Positions 1-8,594 of a DNA stretch of 64,000 bases are shown here, piece after piece. The stretch comes from Acidovorax sp. (GTDB lineage Bacteria > Pseudomonadota > Gammaproteobacteria > Burkholderiales > Burkholderiaceae_C): assembly GCF_016783915.1 (NCBI RefSeq), contig NZ_JADHVT010000001.1:57655-121654 (forward strand). The letters are read 5' to 3'. The notes below the pieces were generated by a model that made no database searches, was not told the origin of the DNA, and was given only the letters and a program-made list of their open reading frames with translations. Every line of letters starts with the position of its first letter. The stretch's first letter is position 1. A program made the translations under genes and the position numbers.

Positions 1-665
1 CGCACGCCAAAACGCTCTGCCGTCTCGGGGATGAGCTGCATCAGCCCCTGCGCGTTCCTGGGCGACAGCGCCCGCGCCTGAAAGTTGGACTCAGACCGCA
101 CAATGGCCAGCGCCAGGCGCGGGTCCACCTCGAAACGAGGCGCGAGCCGCTGCACCAATTCAGCGTGACGGCGCTTGTCGTCGGGCAGGTTGCTGACATA
201 GCGGTCCACCACCTCCTGGGGCACGACCTCCTGAGCAGAATCGCGCACCTCCAGCCGGGGCGCCTCGCCCGTGGTCAGGCAGTCCGGCAGGCGGTCGCCC
301 AGCACCAGCCCCTCGGAGAGGCCGCGCGCCTTTTCGTGCCCTCGTTGGGCGGCCAGGGCCAGCAAGGTGGCGGCTGCTGCTGGGTCGGGCACCACATCGC
401 GCCCCCTCATCAGCAGGCTGCCCAGGCGGTACTGCGCCTCCACACTGCCATAACGAGCGGCATCGCAGTACCGCTGTGCGGCCCGGTGCGGCTGGCGCCG
501 CACTTCGGCGTCATAGCCCTCTTCGAGCCATCGCGACAGCACAGGAGGCTCGTCAGCCCATTCGGGCGGATCGTCCAGGGCCTGCGCGCGCACCTGCGGC
601 CCGCCCGTCAGCAAAACTGCTGCCAGCAAGGCGCTGTGCGCGTGACGGGAATACCTGGGTTGCAT
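1..665 (-). CDS. Lytic murein transglycosylase (SLT domain), 3' end cut by window edge
   Basis: The reading frame runs off the left edge, so only the first 221 residues are visible. It begins with a basic, hydrophobic export-type N-terminus. A Sel1/TPR-like stretch (about residues 65-125, AAQRYCDAARYGS then AQYRLGSLLMRG) follows. The start of a C-terminal SLT domain comes next: RSESNF, with E192 the expected catalytic acid, then SPRNAQGLMQLIPETA. Such enzymes cleave the MurNAc-GlcNAc bond of peptidoglycan in the periplasm. The ATG at 665 is the first in frame with a signal-like sequence, but its ribosome site is weak. Family assignment is firm; which transglycosylase subfamily is not determined. 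Confidence 0.85.
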   Translation of the reverse strand, partial: MQPRYSRHAHSALLAAVLLTGGPQVRAQALDDPPEWADEPPVLSRWLEEGYDAEVRRQPHRAAQRYCDAARYGSVEAQYRLGSLLMRGRDVVPDPAAAATLLALAAQRGHEKARGLSEGLVLGDRLPDCLTTGEAPRLEVRDSAQEVVPQEVVDRYVSNLPDDKRRHAELVQRLAPRFEVDPRLALAIVRSESNFQARALSPRNAQGLMQLIPETAERFGV

Positions 666-900
666 ACCTTGACCTTTGGGATAAAGGTCCCGCCAGAACG
701 GGGCATCAGGAGATGGGTTGCCCACTGTAGTACGGCCGGGGGATTTGCAACAGAAAAACATTGCCAGCGGTAATTTCTTGATCTGAGGCAAGAATCCGCC
801 CACCAGCCGCAGCCCTGGCCGATCTGCGCAGTAGCATCAAAGCCCACCAGTCGGCCTGAGGGCCGCAATCAGGGCAAGAATGGGGACAAGGAGCATCGGT
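666..900. other. Divergent intergenic region, transglycosylase / metallo-hydrolase
   Basis: About 235 bases separate the two divergent genes. Both promoters should lie here, but I see no convincing -35/-10 pair. An AAGGAG-type ribosome site (GGAGCATCGGT) lies directly before the ATG at 901. Confidence 0.5.
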
Positions 901-2265
901 ATGAACGTCAACATCACCTTTCTGGGCGGCTCTGGCACCGTCACCGGCTCCAAGTACCTGGTGCGCTGCAACGGCGAAAGCCTGCTGGTCGATTGCGGCC
1001 TGTTCCAGGGCTACAAGCAACTGCGCCTGCGCAACTGGCAGCCCCTGCCCGTCACACCGCACCAGATCGACGCCTTGGTGTTGACCCACGCCCATCTGGA
1101 CCACAGCGGCTACCTGCCCCTGCTGGCGCGCGACGGCTACACCCATGCCATCCACTGCACCCCGGGCACGCGTGACCTGTGCACCATCCTGCTGCCCGAC
1201 AGCGGGCACCTGCAAGAGGAGGACGCCGCATTCCTCAACCGCCACCAGCTCAGCAGCCACAGCCCCGCACTGCCCCTGTACACCCGGCTCGACGCACTGC
1301 ACTGCCTCAAGCAGTTCCAGAGCCACCCATTTCACAAGGCTTTCGAGCCCCTGCCCGGCTGGCGCGTGACGTTTTCGCCTGCAGGCCACATCCTGGGCGC
1401 CGCCAGCGTGCTGCTGGAGGTGGGAGGCCGACGCATTCTTTTCTCGGGCGACCTGGGCCGGCCCGATGACCTGCTCATGAACCCGCCCGACGCACCACCC
1501 CAGGCCGACACGGTGCTCATCGAGTCCACCTACGGCGACCGCGAGCACCCACCCGAAGGCTTGCTCGACGAACTGGGCCCGGCACTGCAGCGCCTGGCAG
1601 CGCGTGGCGGCATTGCCGTAGTGCCGGTGTTTGCCGTGGGGCGTGCACAGGTGGTGCTGCACGCGATTGGCCTGCTCAAGGCACAGGGTGTGGTGCCCGC
1701 ATCGCTCAAGGTGTTTCTGGACAGCCCCATGGCCGTCAGTACCACGGGGCTGTTCCAGCACCACATGCAGGAACACCGCCTGAACGGCCGCGAGGTGCAG
1801 GCGCTGGAGCATGGTGCGACCATGATCCAGACGCCCGAGCAATCCAAGGGGCTGGCCAAGCTGCATGGCCCCATGGTCATCCTGTCGGCCAGCGGCATGG
1901 CCACCGGGGGGCGCGTGCTGCACCACCTGGCACTGCACGCGGGCGACCACCGCAACATGATCATCCTGACCGGTCACCAGGCCCCGGGCACCCGTGGTGC
2001 GCGGTTGGCAGAGGGCGAAAAGACCATCCGCATCCACGGACAGGACGTGGCCGTGCGCGCCGAGGTGGTGCGGCTGTCCTCTGCGTCAGCCCACGCTGAT
2101 GGCAACCAGCTCATCGCCTGGCTGCGCAGCATGGGCCACGCGCCAGACCAGGTGTATGTGGTGCACGGCGAAATGGGCGCCTCGGACCTGCTGCGCCAGC
2201 GCATTGAGCATGAGCTTCGCTGGCGTGCCACTGTGCCAGAACACGGTAGCACCTGCACCGCCTGA
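901..2265 (+). CDS. Beta-CASP metallo-beta-lactamase fold RNase-like hydrolase
   Basis: This 454-residue protein belongs to the MBL-fold family with an RNA-specificity (beta-CASP plus C-terminal KH-like) architecture, as in YsdC/CPSF73-like exonucleases. The metal motif THAHLDHSG gives H63, H65, D67 and H68. Further family signatures are the second metal His in PAGHILGA, the acidic SGDLGR, the beta-CASP stretch IESTYGDREH, and the late SSASAHAD and VVHGE motifs. I chose ATG 901, not ATG 880, because GGAG sits correctly before it and the protein then begins directly with the MNVNITFLGG core. The role is probably RNA processing; no partner gene is adjacent. Confidence 0.88.
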   Translation: MNVNITFLGGSGTVTGSKYLVRCNGESLLVDCGLFQGYKQLRLRNWQPLPVTPHQIDALVLTHAHLDHSGYLPLLARDGYTHAIHCTPGTRDLCTILLPDSGHLQEEDAAFLNRHQLSSHSPALPLYTRLDALHCLKQFQSHPFHKAFEPLPGWRVTFSPAGHILGAASVLLEVGGRRILFSGDLGRPDDLLMNPPDAPPQADTVLIESTYGDREHPPEGLLDELGPALQRLAARGGIAVVPVFAVGRAQVVLHAIGLLKAQGVVPASLKVFLDSPMAVSTTGLFQHHMQEHRLNGREVQALEHGATMIQTPEQSKGLAKLHGPMVILSASGMATGGRVLHHLALHAGDHRNMIILTGHQAPGTRGARLAEGEKTIRIHGQDVAVRAEVVRLSSASAHADGNQLIAWLRSMGHAPDQVYVVHGEMGASDLLRQRIEHELRWRATVPEHGSTCTA

Positions 2266-2323
2266 GCCACGGTAGCGTTTTGGGCCTCAGCGGTTCTACC
2301 CTCGCGCAGAAGGGCAGCGCCGC

Positions 2324-2391
2324 CATCGCATATCGCGATGTCAAAGCGGCAGTAATGCGGGGAAAATAGGGAATCTTCTCATTTCGAGAAG
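2324..2391 (+). promoter_or_regulatory. Two 6-5-6 dyads upstream of the LysR gene (candidate operators)
   Basis: CATCGC (2324-2329) is mirrored by GCGATG (2335-2340), and CTTCTC (2375-2380) by GAGAAG (2386-2391). Each has a 5-base spacer, and the second ends 10 bases before the ATG at 2402. LysR regulators commonly bind such interrupted palindromes and autoregulate. Binding here is inference. Confidence 0.4.
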
Positions 2392-2401
2392 CCCAAACCC
2401 C

Positions 2402-3358
2402 ATGAAAAGCTCCGAGCGCAGTTTTGCGCGCCGTATCGACCTCACCTCGCTGCAACTGTTTGTGGCGGTGTGCGAGCTCGGCAGCATCGGCCGTGCGGCC
2501 GAGCGCGAATTCATTGCGGCATCGGCCGTCAGCAAGCGCCTGTCGGACCTGGAAACTGCGGTGGACACCGCACTTCTCTACCGCCACAGCCGGGGCGTCA
2601 CCCTTACACCCGCAGGCGAGAGCCTGCTGCACCACGCGCGCACCGTGCTGTTCGGGCTGGAGCGCATGCAGGGCGAACTGAGCGAATACGCCGATGGCGT
2701 ACGCGGCCATGTCCGCATGCACGCCAACATCTCCGCCATCTTCCAGTTTCTGCCCGAAGATCTGGGCGCCTTTGCGCGCGAGCACAGCCAGATCAAGATC
2801 GACCTGCAGGAGCACCTCTCCAGCGATGTGGTGCACGCCGTGCAAGAGGGAGCCGCCGACCTGGGCATCTGCAACATCGGCATGGCGAATGGGGGCGGAG
2901 CCCTGGAGCTGCAAAGCCGCCCCTACCGCGCCGACAATTTGGTGCTGGTTGTGCCTCGAGCGCATGATTTATCTGCGCTGGATGCTATTAATTTTGAAGA
3001 CGTCCTGGACTGGGACATCGTGGGCCTGCATGCCAACAGCAGCATCAGCCTGGCCATGCGCGCCGCTGCCGCTGCTGCCGGGCGCCCGCTGCGCCAGCGC
3101 ATCCAGGTCACGGGGCTCGATGCCATGTGCCGCATGATCGACAACGGCCTGGGCGTGGGCCTGCTGCCCGACCGGGCGTTTGAACTGATGCGCGGCGTGG
3201 GCAACCTGCAAGCCATTCCGCTGACCGATGCCTGGGCCCACCGCGAACTGCGGGTGGTCGCCCGCGACTTTGACGCCCTGCCTGTCACCGCACGACTGCT
3301 GGTCGAGCACCTGGCACCCCGGCCAGACCCCGACACTAAAATCCAATCACCCACCTGA
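2402..3358 (+). CDS. LysR-family transcriptional regulator
   Basis: This 318-residue protein has a typical N-terminal winged helix-turn-helix (about 14-73: LTSLQLFVAVCELGSIGRAA then SAVSKRLSDLE). A C-terminal periplasmic-binding-like effector domain follows (about 100-300). It lies 21 bases upstream of leuC on the same strand, so it is probably co-transcribed with or regulates the leucine genes, though the effector is unknown. A lower-GC patch at 2962-2999 inside the effector domain resembles the short repeat found elsewhere in this window. Family call is secure; target is inferred from position. Confidence 0.92.
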   Translation: MKSSERSFARRIDLTSLQLFVAVCELGSIGRAAEREFIAASAVSKRLSDLETAVDTALLYRHSRGVTLTPAGESLLHHARTVLFGLERMQGELSEYADGVRGHVRMHANISAIFQFLPEDLGAFAREHSQIKIDLQEHLSSDVVHAVQEGAADLGICNIGMANGGGALELQSRPYRADNLVLVVPRAHDLSALDAINFEDVLDWDIVGLHANSSISLAMRAAAAAAGRPLRQRIQVTGLDAMCRMIDNGLGVGLLPDRAFELMRGVGNLQAIPLTDAWAHRELRVVARDFDALPVTARLLVEHLAPRPDPDTKIQSPT

Positions 3359-3379
3359 AAGCAGAAAGAAAGCCACGCC

Positions 3380-4801
3380 ATGGGACGCACCCTGTACGAC
3401 AAGATCTGGGACGAGCATGTCGTCCACACCGAAGAGGACGGCACCTCCATCCTCTACATCGACCGCCATCTGGTGCACGAAGTCACCAGCCCCCAGGCGT
3501 TCGAAGGCCTCCGCGAGGCGGGCCGCAAGGTCTGGCGCATGAGCTCTATCGTGGCCACCGCCGACCACAACACGCCCACCACGGGTTGGGAAAACGGCTA
3601 CGACGGCATCACCGATCCGATCAGCAAGGAACAGATCACCACGCTGAACGACAACATCGCGCAGATCACACCGGCAGCGTTCTTCCCCTTCATGCACAAG
3701 CGCCAAGGCATCGTTCACGTGATCGGCCCTGAAAACGGCGCCACCCTGCCCGGCATGACCGTGGTGTGCGGCGACAGCCACACCAGCACGCACGGCGCGT
3801 TTGGCGCACTGGCCCACGGCATCGGCACCTCCGAGGTCGAGCACGTGATGGCCACGCAAACCCTGCTGGCCAAGAAGGCCAAGAACATGCTGGTGCAAGT
3901 GGACGGCACGCTGGCCAAGGGCGTCACGCCCAAGGACGTGGTGCTGGCCATCATCGGCAAGATCGGCACTGCGGGTGGCACGGGCTACACCATCGAATTT
4001 GCAGGCTCCGTCTTCCGCGCAATGAGCATGGAAGGCCGCATGACCGTGTGCAACATGGCCATCGAAGGCGGCGCACGCGCAGGCCTGGTGGCGGTGGACG
4101 ACAAGACTATTGAATACGTCAAGGGCCGCCCCCTGTCGCCCACGGGCGTGGAGTGGGACCAGGCTGTGGCTTACTGGAAGACGCTGCATTCGGATGCCGA
4201 CGCCACGTTCGACACCGTCGTCAAGCTCGACGCGGCCGACATCCAGCCGCAAGTGACCTGGGGCACCTCGCCCGAAATGGTGCTGGGCATTGACGCCCGC
4301 GTGCCCGACCCGGACAAGGAAAAGGACGCCAACAAGCGCGGCGCTATCGAACGCGCCCTGACCTACATGGGCCTGCAGCCCGGCAAGCCGATCAACGACA
4401 TCACCATCGACAAGGTGTTCATCGGCTCTTGCACCAACAGCCGCATCGAAGACATGCGCGAGGCCGCCGCCGTGGTCAAGAACCTGGGCCGCAAGGTGGC
4501 CAGCAATGTGAAGCTGGCCATTGTCGTGCCTGGCTCGGGCCTCGTCAAAGAGCAGGCCGAGCGCGAAGGCCTGGACCAGATCTTCAAGGCCGCAGGCTTT
4601 GAATGGCGCGAGCCCGGCTGCAGCATGTGCCTGGCCATGAACGCCGACCGCCTGGAGCCCGGTGAGCGCTGCGCCTCCACCAGCAACCGCAATTTTGAAG
4701 GCCGCCAGGGTGCTGGTGGTCGCACACACCTGGTGAGCCCCGCCATGGCTGCAGCTGCTGCCGTGCATGGCCACTTCGTGGACATCCGCCAGTTTTCCTG
4801 A
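3380..4801 (+). CDS. leuC: 3-isopropylmalate dehydratase large subunit
   Basis: LeuC (473 residues) with LeuD isomerises 2-isopropylmalate to 3-isopropylmalate in leucine synthesis. It is an aconitase-family 4Fe-4S enzyme. The cluster cysteines are visible as GSCTNSR and the pair in [11 protein letters not shown] near residues 412-415. [13 protein letters not shown] is the typical substrate-loop motif. Length is normal for the bacterial two-subunit form. A ribosome site AGAAAGAAAG precedes the ATG. It heads the leuC-leuD-leuB series, with a small lipoprotein gene between it and leuD. No leuA lies in this window. Confidence 0.97.
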   Translation: MGRTLYDKIWDEHVVHTEEDGTSILYIDRHLVHEVTSPQAFEGLREAGRKVWRMSSIVATADHNTPTTGWENGYDGITDPISKEQITTLNDNIAQITPAAFFPFMHKRQGIVHVIGPENGATLPGMTVVCGDSHTSTHGAFGALAHGIGTSEVEHVMATQTLLAKKAKNMLVQVDGTLAKGVTPKDVVLAIIGKIGTAGGTGYTIEFAGSVFRAMSMEGRMTVCNMAIEGGARAGLVAVDDKTIEYVKGRPLSPTGVEWDQAVAYWKTLHSDADATFDTVVKLDAADIQPQVTWGTSPEMVLGIDARVPDPDKEKDANKRGAIERALTYMGLQPGKPINDITIDKVFIGSCTNSRIEDMREAAAVVKNLGRKVASNVKLAIVVPGSGLVKEQAEREGLDQIFKAAGFEWREPGCSMCLAMNADRLEPGERCASTSNRNFEGRQGAGGRTHLVSPAMAAAAAVHGHFVDIRQFS

Positions 4802-4870
4802 GCCGAACGCTCATCCCATCATCCGCCCGTTGTCCTCTCTACTGCCCCAACCGCCTGAAGGAGCCTTGTC

Positions 4871-4996
4871 ATGAAAAAGACCGCCACCCTCATCGCCCTG
4901 TCCCTGGCCTTTGTGCTGGCTGGCTGCAATACCGTCAAGGGTGTGGGCCAGGACATTGGCAAAGCAGGCAGCGCCATCGAGCGGGCCGCCAAGTAA
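4871..4996 (+). CDS. Entericidin-like small lipoprotein
   Basis: A 41-residue open frame has a good ribosome site (GAAGGAG). It begins [19 protein letters not shown], a signal peptide ending in a lipobox (LAGC, lipidated Cys19). The mature part, [18 protein letters not shown], matches the entericidin A/B family: small membrane lipoproteins linked in Enterobacteria to stress and lysis. It lies between leuC and leuD and starts 70 bases after the leuC stop. Its role among leucine genes is unknown. It is too short for most ORF cut-offs but strongly supported by the lipobox and ribosome site. Confidence 0.88.
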   Translation: MKKTATLIALSLAFVLAGCNTVKGVGQDIGKAGSAIERAAK

Positions 4997-5007
4997 CTAA
5001 TACCGCC

Positions 5008-5658
5008 ATGCAAAAATTCACCTTGCTCAAGGGCCTTGTGGCCCCCATGGACCGCGAGAACGTCGATACCGACGCGATCATTCCCAAGCAGTTCCTCAAG
5101 TCGATCAAGAAGACCGGCTTTGGGGTGAACCTGTTTGACGAATGGCGCTACCTGGACCACGGCGAGCCGGGCCAGGACCCCACCAGCCGCAAGCCCAACC
5201 CCGACTTCGTGCTCAACCAGCCGCGTTACCAAGGCGCCAGCATCCTGATCGCACGCAAGAACTTCGGCTGCGGCTCCAGCCGCGAGCACGCGCCCTGGGC
5301 CTTGGATCAGTTCGGCTTTCGCGCCATCATCGCGCCCAGCTTTGCCGACATCTTCTTCAACAACTGCTTCAAGAACGGCCTGCTGCCCATCGTGCTGCCT
5401 GACGCCACAGTGGCCCAGTTGTTCGACGAAGTGCTGGCCTTCCCAGGCTACCAGCTCACCATCGACCTGGAGCGCCAAGTCATCGTGCGCCCCCAAGGCG
5501 AAGAGATCCCGTTCGACGTGCAGGCGTTTCGCAAGTACTGCCTGCTCAACGGGTTTGACGACATCGGCCTGACCCTGCGCCAGTCCGACAAGATCAAGGC
5601 CTTTGAAGCCCAGCGGCTGGCGACCAAGCCCTGGCTGGCGCACACCATGGTGTCGTGA
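5008..5658 (+). CDS. leuD: 3-isopropylmalate dehydratase small subunit
   Basis: LeuD (216 residues) is the swivel-domain partner of LeuC. Characteristic motifs are [17 protein letters not shown] near the N-terminus and [15 protein letters not shown] in the substrate-recognition loop. Length fits the proteobacterial LeuD (about 200-216). It starts 12 bases after the entericidin-like gene and precedes leuB by about 90 bases containing a palindromic repeat. Confidence 0.97.
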   Translation: MQKFTLLKGLVAPMDRENVDTDAIIPKQFLKSIKKTGFGVNLFDEWRYLDHGEPGQDPTSRKPNPDFVLNQPRYQGASILIARKNFGCGSSREHAPWALDQFGFRAIIAPSFADIFFNNCFKNGLLPIVLPDATVAQLFDEVLAFPGYQLTIDLERQVIVRPQGEEIPFDVQAFRKYCLLNGFDDIGLTLRQSDKIKAFEAQRLATKPWLAHTMVS

Positions 5659-5689
5659 GACGGGACGAGCATCCAAAATATCAGTCAGA

Positions 5690-5733
5690 CTGGCCTCTAG
5701 CGCTTTACTCATAAGCGCTAGCAGCTATCAAAA
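5690..5733. repeat. Palindromic CTAGCGC repeat, copy 1 (leuD-leuB gap)
   Basis: Perfect 9-base arms CTAGCGCTT (5697-5705) and AAGCGCTAG (5713-5721) flank a 7-base loop and are followed by CAGCTATCAAAAA. CTAG is rare in most proteobacterial DNA, and related half-sites recur at 16047, 42214, 42688 and 57765. This is the most complete copy. It could act as an RNA hairpin between leuD and leuB. Confidence 0.75.
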
Positions 5734-5747
5734 ACAAAGCAAATTCA

Positions 5748-6821
5748 ATGAAAATCGCAGTTCTGCCGGGTGACGGCATTGGCACCGAAATCGTCTCTGA
5801 AGCCGTCAAGGTTCTGGAGGCCCTGGAACTCCCATTCGAGATGGAATCCGCCCTGGTGGGCGGCGTGGCGTATGACGCCCACGGCCACCCACTGCCCGAG
5901 TCCACACTCAAGCTCGCCAAGGAAGCCGACGCCATCCTGTTCGGCGCTGTGGGCGACTGGAAGTACGACAAGCTCGACCGCCCCCTGCGCCCCGAGCAAG
6001 CCATCCTGGGCCTGCGCAAGAACCTGGGCCTGTTCGCCAACTTCCGCCCCGCCATCTGCTACGAGCAACTGGTAGGCGCATCGAGCCTCAAGCCCGAGCT
6101 GATTGCGGGCCTCGATATCCTCATCATCCGCGAGCTGACGGGCGACATCTACTTCGGCCAGCCGCGCGGCCGCCGCGTGGCCACTGACGGCCACTTCCCA
6201 GGCGCCGAAGAAGCGTTTGACACCATGCGCTACAGCCGCCCCGAGATCGAGCGCATCGCCCACGTCGCCTTCCAGGCCGCGCGCAAGCGCAACAAGAAGG
6301 TCACCAGCGTGGACAAGGCCAACGTGCTGGAAACCTTCCAGTTCTGGAAGGACGTCATGACCGAGGTGGGCCAGCAGTACCCAGACGTGGAACTCCAGCA
6401 CATGTACGTGGACAACGCGGCCATGCAACTGGTCAAGGCCCCCAAGGCGTTTGACGTGGTGGTCACGGGCAACATGTTCGGCGACATCCTGAGCGACGAA
6501 GCCTCCATGCTCACCGGCTCCATCGGCATGCTTCCCTCGGCCTCGCTCAACAGCAGCAACCAGGGCCTGTACGAGCCCAGCCACGGCAGCGCCCCCGACA
6601 TCGCCGGCAAGGGCGTGGCCAACCCGCTGGCCACCATCCTCTCGGCAGCGATGATGCTGCGCTTCAGCCTGAACCAGGAAGCCGCCGCCCAGCGCATCGA
6701 AGCCGCCGTGCAAAAGGTGCTGGCCCAAGGCCTGCGCACGCCCGACATCTACAGCGAAGGCACGACCAAGGTGGGCACGGCGCAGATGGGCGACGCCGTG
6801 GTGAAGGCGCTGAAGGCGTAA
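5748..6821 (+). CDS. leuB: 3-isopropylmalate dehydrogenase
   Basis: LeuB (357 residues) oxidatively decarboxylates 3-isopropylmalate with NAD. Signature stretches include [10 protein letters not shown], the glycine-rich [20 protein letters not shown] with the catalytic Arg/Tyr region, [10 protein letters not shown], and [15 protein letters not shown] with the metal-binding aspartates. [14 protein letters not shown] is the NAD-binding loop. It closes the leucine gene set and is followed by a strong intrinsic terminator at 6871-6904. Confidence 0.97.
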   Translation: MKIAVLPGDGIGTEIVSEAVKVLEALELPFEMESALVGGVAYDAHGHPLPESTLKLAKEADAILFGAVGDWKYDKLDRPLRPEQAILGLRKNLGLFANFRPAICYEQLVGASSLKPELIAGLDILIIRELTGDIYFGQPRGRRVATDGHFPGAEEAFDTMRYSRPEIERIAHVAFQAARKRNKKVTSVDKANVLETFQFWKDVMTEVGQQYPDVELQHMYVDNAAMQLVKAPKAFDVVVTGNMFGDILSDEASMLTGSIGMLPSASLNSSNQGLYEPSHGSAPDIAGKGVANPLATILSAAMMLRFSLNQEAAAQRIEAAVQKVLAQGLRTPDIYSEGTTKVGTAQMGDAVVKALKA

Positions 6822-6870
6822 CCCCCCCCAGCCCTTCGAGCCTTCCACAGCGGCGGCGCGTGGCATCCAC

Positions 6871-6904
6871 AAAAGGCGATCCTCTGTGATCGCCTTTTTT
6901 TATG
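6871..6904 (+). terminator. Rho-independent terminator after leuB
   Basis: AAAAGGCGATC and GATCGCCTTTT form an 11-base stem with a CTCTGT loop, followed by a T run. It ends the leu transcript, so asd must have its own promoter downstream. Confidence 0.9.
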
Positions 6905-6982
6905 GGCGTGGACCGACTCGCACACCCATCCAGCCCTCCAGTGGCACTGTTGCAAAGCGGACCATGGCGTTCCCGCAACGCT

Positions 6983-7033
6983 GCAAGCCCCGTGCAAGCC
7001 CCGTGCAAGCCACGATCCAGTACAATCGATCGC
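6983..7033 (+). promoter_or_regulatory. Candidate asd promoter with three tandem 11-base repeats
   Basis: GCAAGCCCCGT occurs at 6983-6993 and again at 6994-7004. A variant (GCAAGCCACGA) sits at 7005-7015. They are followed by the -10-like hexamer TACAAT (7021-7026). No canonical -35 is placed 17 bases upstream, so an activator on the repeats is possible. The predicted start site falls at or next to the leader-peptide ATG at 7034, suggesting a leaderless transcript. Repeats and hexamer are seen; function is inferred. Confidence 0.5.
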
Positions 7034-7138
7034 ATGTTTGCCGCCCGCCCGTTCAACCTGAACACCGCTACTGCCGCCCTGGCAGGCGTGGCCGCGCGCG
7101 CAATCACCACCAAAACCACGACCATTATTAAGGGCTGA
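7034..7138 (+). CDS. Thr/Ile-rich leader peptide upstream of asd (candidate attenuator peptide)
   Basis: A 34-codon frame ends [12 protein letters not shown]. Nine consecutive codons hold five Thr and three Ile, recalling the ThrL leader of Enterobacteria. Asd makes the precursor of threonine, isoleucine, methionine and lysine, so ribosome stalling on Thr/Ile codons would be a logical sensor. There is no Shine-Dalgarno sequence, but the -10 box placement would make the mRNA leaderless. The stop codon overlaps the first half of an RNA stem (7131-7135 with 7161-7165). Coding status and role are inferred from composition and position. Confidence 0.6.
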   Translation: MFAARPFNLNTATAALAGVAARAITTKTTTIIKG

Positions 7139-7214
7139 TCCAGCTCCGGTACCGTCGTGCGCCCTCTCCCGGCCAGACGAGCCGGGGCAAACAGTCTGGT
7201 CTGGCACTGTTTCT
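7131..7214 (+). promoter_or_regulatory. Alternative RNA hairpins between leader peptide and asd (putative attenuator)
   Basis: Three pairings are visible. AGGGC (7131-7135) pairs with GCCCT (7161-7165). CCCGGC (7168-7173) pairs with GCCGGG (7181-7186). AAACAGT (7189-7195) pairs with ACTGTTT (7206-7212), and a short T-rich stretch follows. A competing 7-base helix, GCCAGAC (7172-7178) with GTCTGGC (7199-7205), would disrupt the last two. Mutually exclusive stems after a Thr/Ile-rich peptide are the layout of a transcription attenuator, although the T run is weak, so translational control is also possible. Confidence 0.5.
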
Positions 7215-7235
7215 AAATCTGAAAGGGGCGTTGAA

Positions 7236-8366
7236 ATGAGCAAGTTGGTAGGTTTGGTCGGCTGGCGCGGCATGGTCGGCTCGGTGTTGATGGACCGCAT
7301 GGTCGAGGAAAAAGACTTCGACCTGATTGAGCCGTTGTTCTTCTCGACATCCAACGCAGGCGGCAAAGCCCCCACGCAGGCCAAGAACGAAACCACACTG
7401 CAAGACGCCTTCAACATCGACGCCTTGAAGCGCTGCGACATCATCATCACCGCACAAGGCGGCGACTACACCACTGAAGTCTTCCCCAAGCTGCGCACTG
7501 CGGGCTGGAACGGCCACTGGATTGACGCCGCTTCCACCCTGCGCATGGAAAAAGACGCGGTCATCATCCTTGACCCCGTCAACATGCCCGTCATCAAGGA
7601 CGCGCTGGCCAACGGCGGCAAGAACTGGGTGGGCGGCAACTGCACCGTGAGCTGCATGCTGATGGGCGTGGGCGCGCTGTACAAGGCCGGTCTGGTCGAG
7701 TGGATGAGCACCCAGACCTACCAGGCTGCATCGGGCGGCGGCGCGCAGCACATGCGCGAATTGCTAACCCAATACGGCACGCTCAACGCCGAAGTGAAGG
7801 CCCTGCTCGACGACCCCAAGAGCGCCATTCTGGAAATCGACCGCAAAGTCATCGCCAAGCAGCGCGCCCTGACCGGTGCCGAAACCGCCAACTTCGGCGT
7901 GCCTCTGGGCGGCTCATTGATCCCCTGGATCGACAAGGACCTGGGCAACGGCCAATCCAAGGAAGAATGGAAGGGCATGGCCGAAACCAACAAGATCCTT
8001 GGGCTGGGCGAGGGCTTCAGCTCTGCGGCCATTCCCGTGGACGGCTTCTGCGTGCGCGTGGGTGCCATGCGCTGCCACAGCCAGGCCCTGACCTTCAAGC
8101 TCAAGAAGGACGTGCCCGTGGCCGACCTCGAGGCCATGATCGCAGCCGACAACGAGTGGGTGAAAGTGGTACCCAACACCCGCGAAGCCACCATCAAGGA
8201 CCTGACCCCCGTGGCCGTGACCGGCACCATGACCATCCCTGTGGGTCGTATCCGCAAGCTGGCCATGGGACCTGAGTACGTCGGCGCCTTCACCATCGGC
8301 GACCAGCTGCTGTGGGGGGCCGCAGAGCCACTGCGCCGCATGCTGCGCATCCTGCTCAACGCCTGA
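7236..8366 (+). CDS. asd: Aspartate-semialdehyde dehydrogenase
   Basis: Asd (376 residues) reduces aspartyl phosphate to aspartate semialdehyde with NADPH, feeding lysine/diaminopimelate, threonine and methionine synthesis. The NADP-binding start [14 protein letters not shown], the active-site Cys in [12 protein letters not shown] and the [12 protein letters not shown] motif mark the Gram-negative type. Ribosome site GAAAGGGG precedes the ATG. It is a single-gene unit between the leuB terminator and its own terminator at 8381-8414, probably controlled by the upstream leader peptide region. Confidence 0.97.
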   Translation: MSKLVGLVGWRGMVGSVLMDRMVEEKDFDLIEPLFFSTSNAGGKAPTQAKNETTLQDAFNIDALKRCDIIITAQGGDYTTEVFPKLRTAGWNGHWIDAASTLRMEKDAVIILDPVNMPVIKDALANGGKNWVGGNCTVSCMLMGVGALYKAGLVEWMSTQTYQAASGGGAQHMRELLTQYGTLNAEVKALLDDPKSAILEIDRKVIAKQRALTGAETANFGVPLGGSLIPWIDKDLGNGQSKEEWKGMAETNKILGLGEGFSSAAIPVDGFCVRVGAMRCHSQALTFKLKKDVPVADLEAMIAADNEWVKVVPNTREATIKDLTPVAVTGTMTIPVGRIRKLAMGPEYVGAFTIGDQLLWGAAEPLRRMLRILLNA

Positions 8367-8380
8367 ACGCCCCACCCCAT

Positions 8381-8414
8381 AAGCGCGCGCAAGCCCTCTT
8401 GCGCGCGCTTTTTT
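8381..8414 (+). terminator. Rho-independent terminator after asd
   Basis: A 13-base stem (AAGCGCGCGCAAG with CTTGCGCGCGCTT, loop CCCT) is followed by a T run. It separates asd from fimV. Confidence 0.93.
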
Positions 8415-8540
8415 GCGCCTGAGACATCGACACACTCGGTTACGTGGCGTTGGCAATTGGCAACATCTGCACACCCCAATTTGGGGCGCCAGGACCCCAC
8501 TCAAAGCTTCGGAGCCACCTCAGCTTGTCAGTGCAAAACA

Positions 8541-8569
8541 TTGATGCTATGGTGCTTTTTACATATTTT
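8541..8569 (+). promoter_or_regulatory. Candidate sigma-70 promoter for fimV
   Basis: TTGATG (8541-8546) and TATTTT (8564-8569) are separated by exactly 17 bases, about 25 bases before the chosen fimV start. This would serve the whole fimV-truA-trpFBA run, whose genes overlap or abut. Confidence 0.5.
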
Positions 8570-8594
8570 CACGCGCCGGGGCGGGGATCAGACC

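Noticed and set aside
706..2037. 443-codon open frame antisense to the metallo-hydrolase gene
   Set aside because: Low-complexity Gln/His/Val translation, no ribosome site, and the plus-strand frame has intact catalytic motifs.
3347..4774. 475-codon open frame antisense to leuC
   Set aside because: It mirrors a conserved enzyme gene; such long antisense frames are common in high-GC coding DNA and the translation (Ala/Gly/His/Val-rich) has no recognisable motif.
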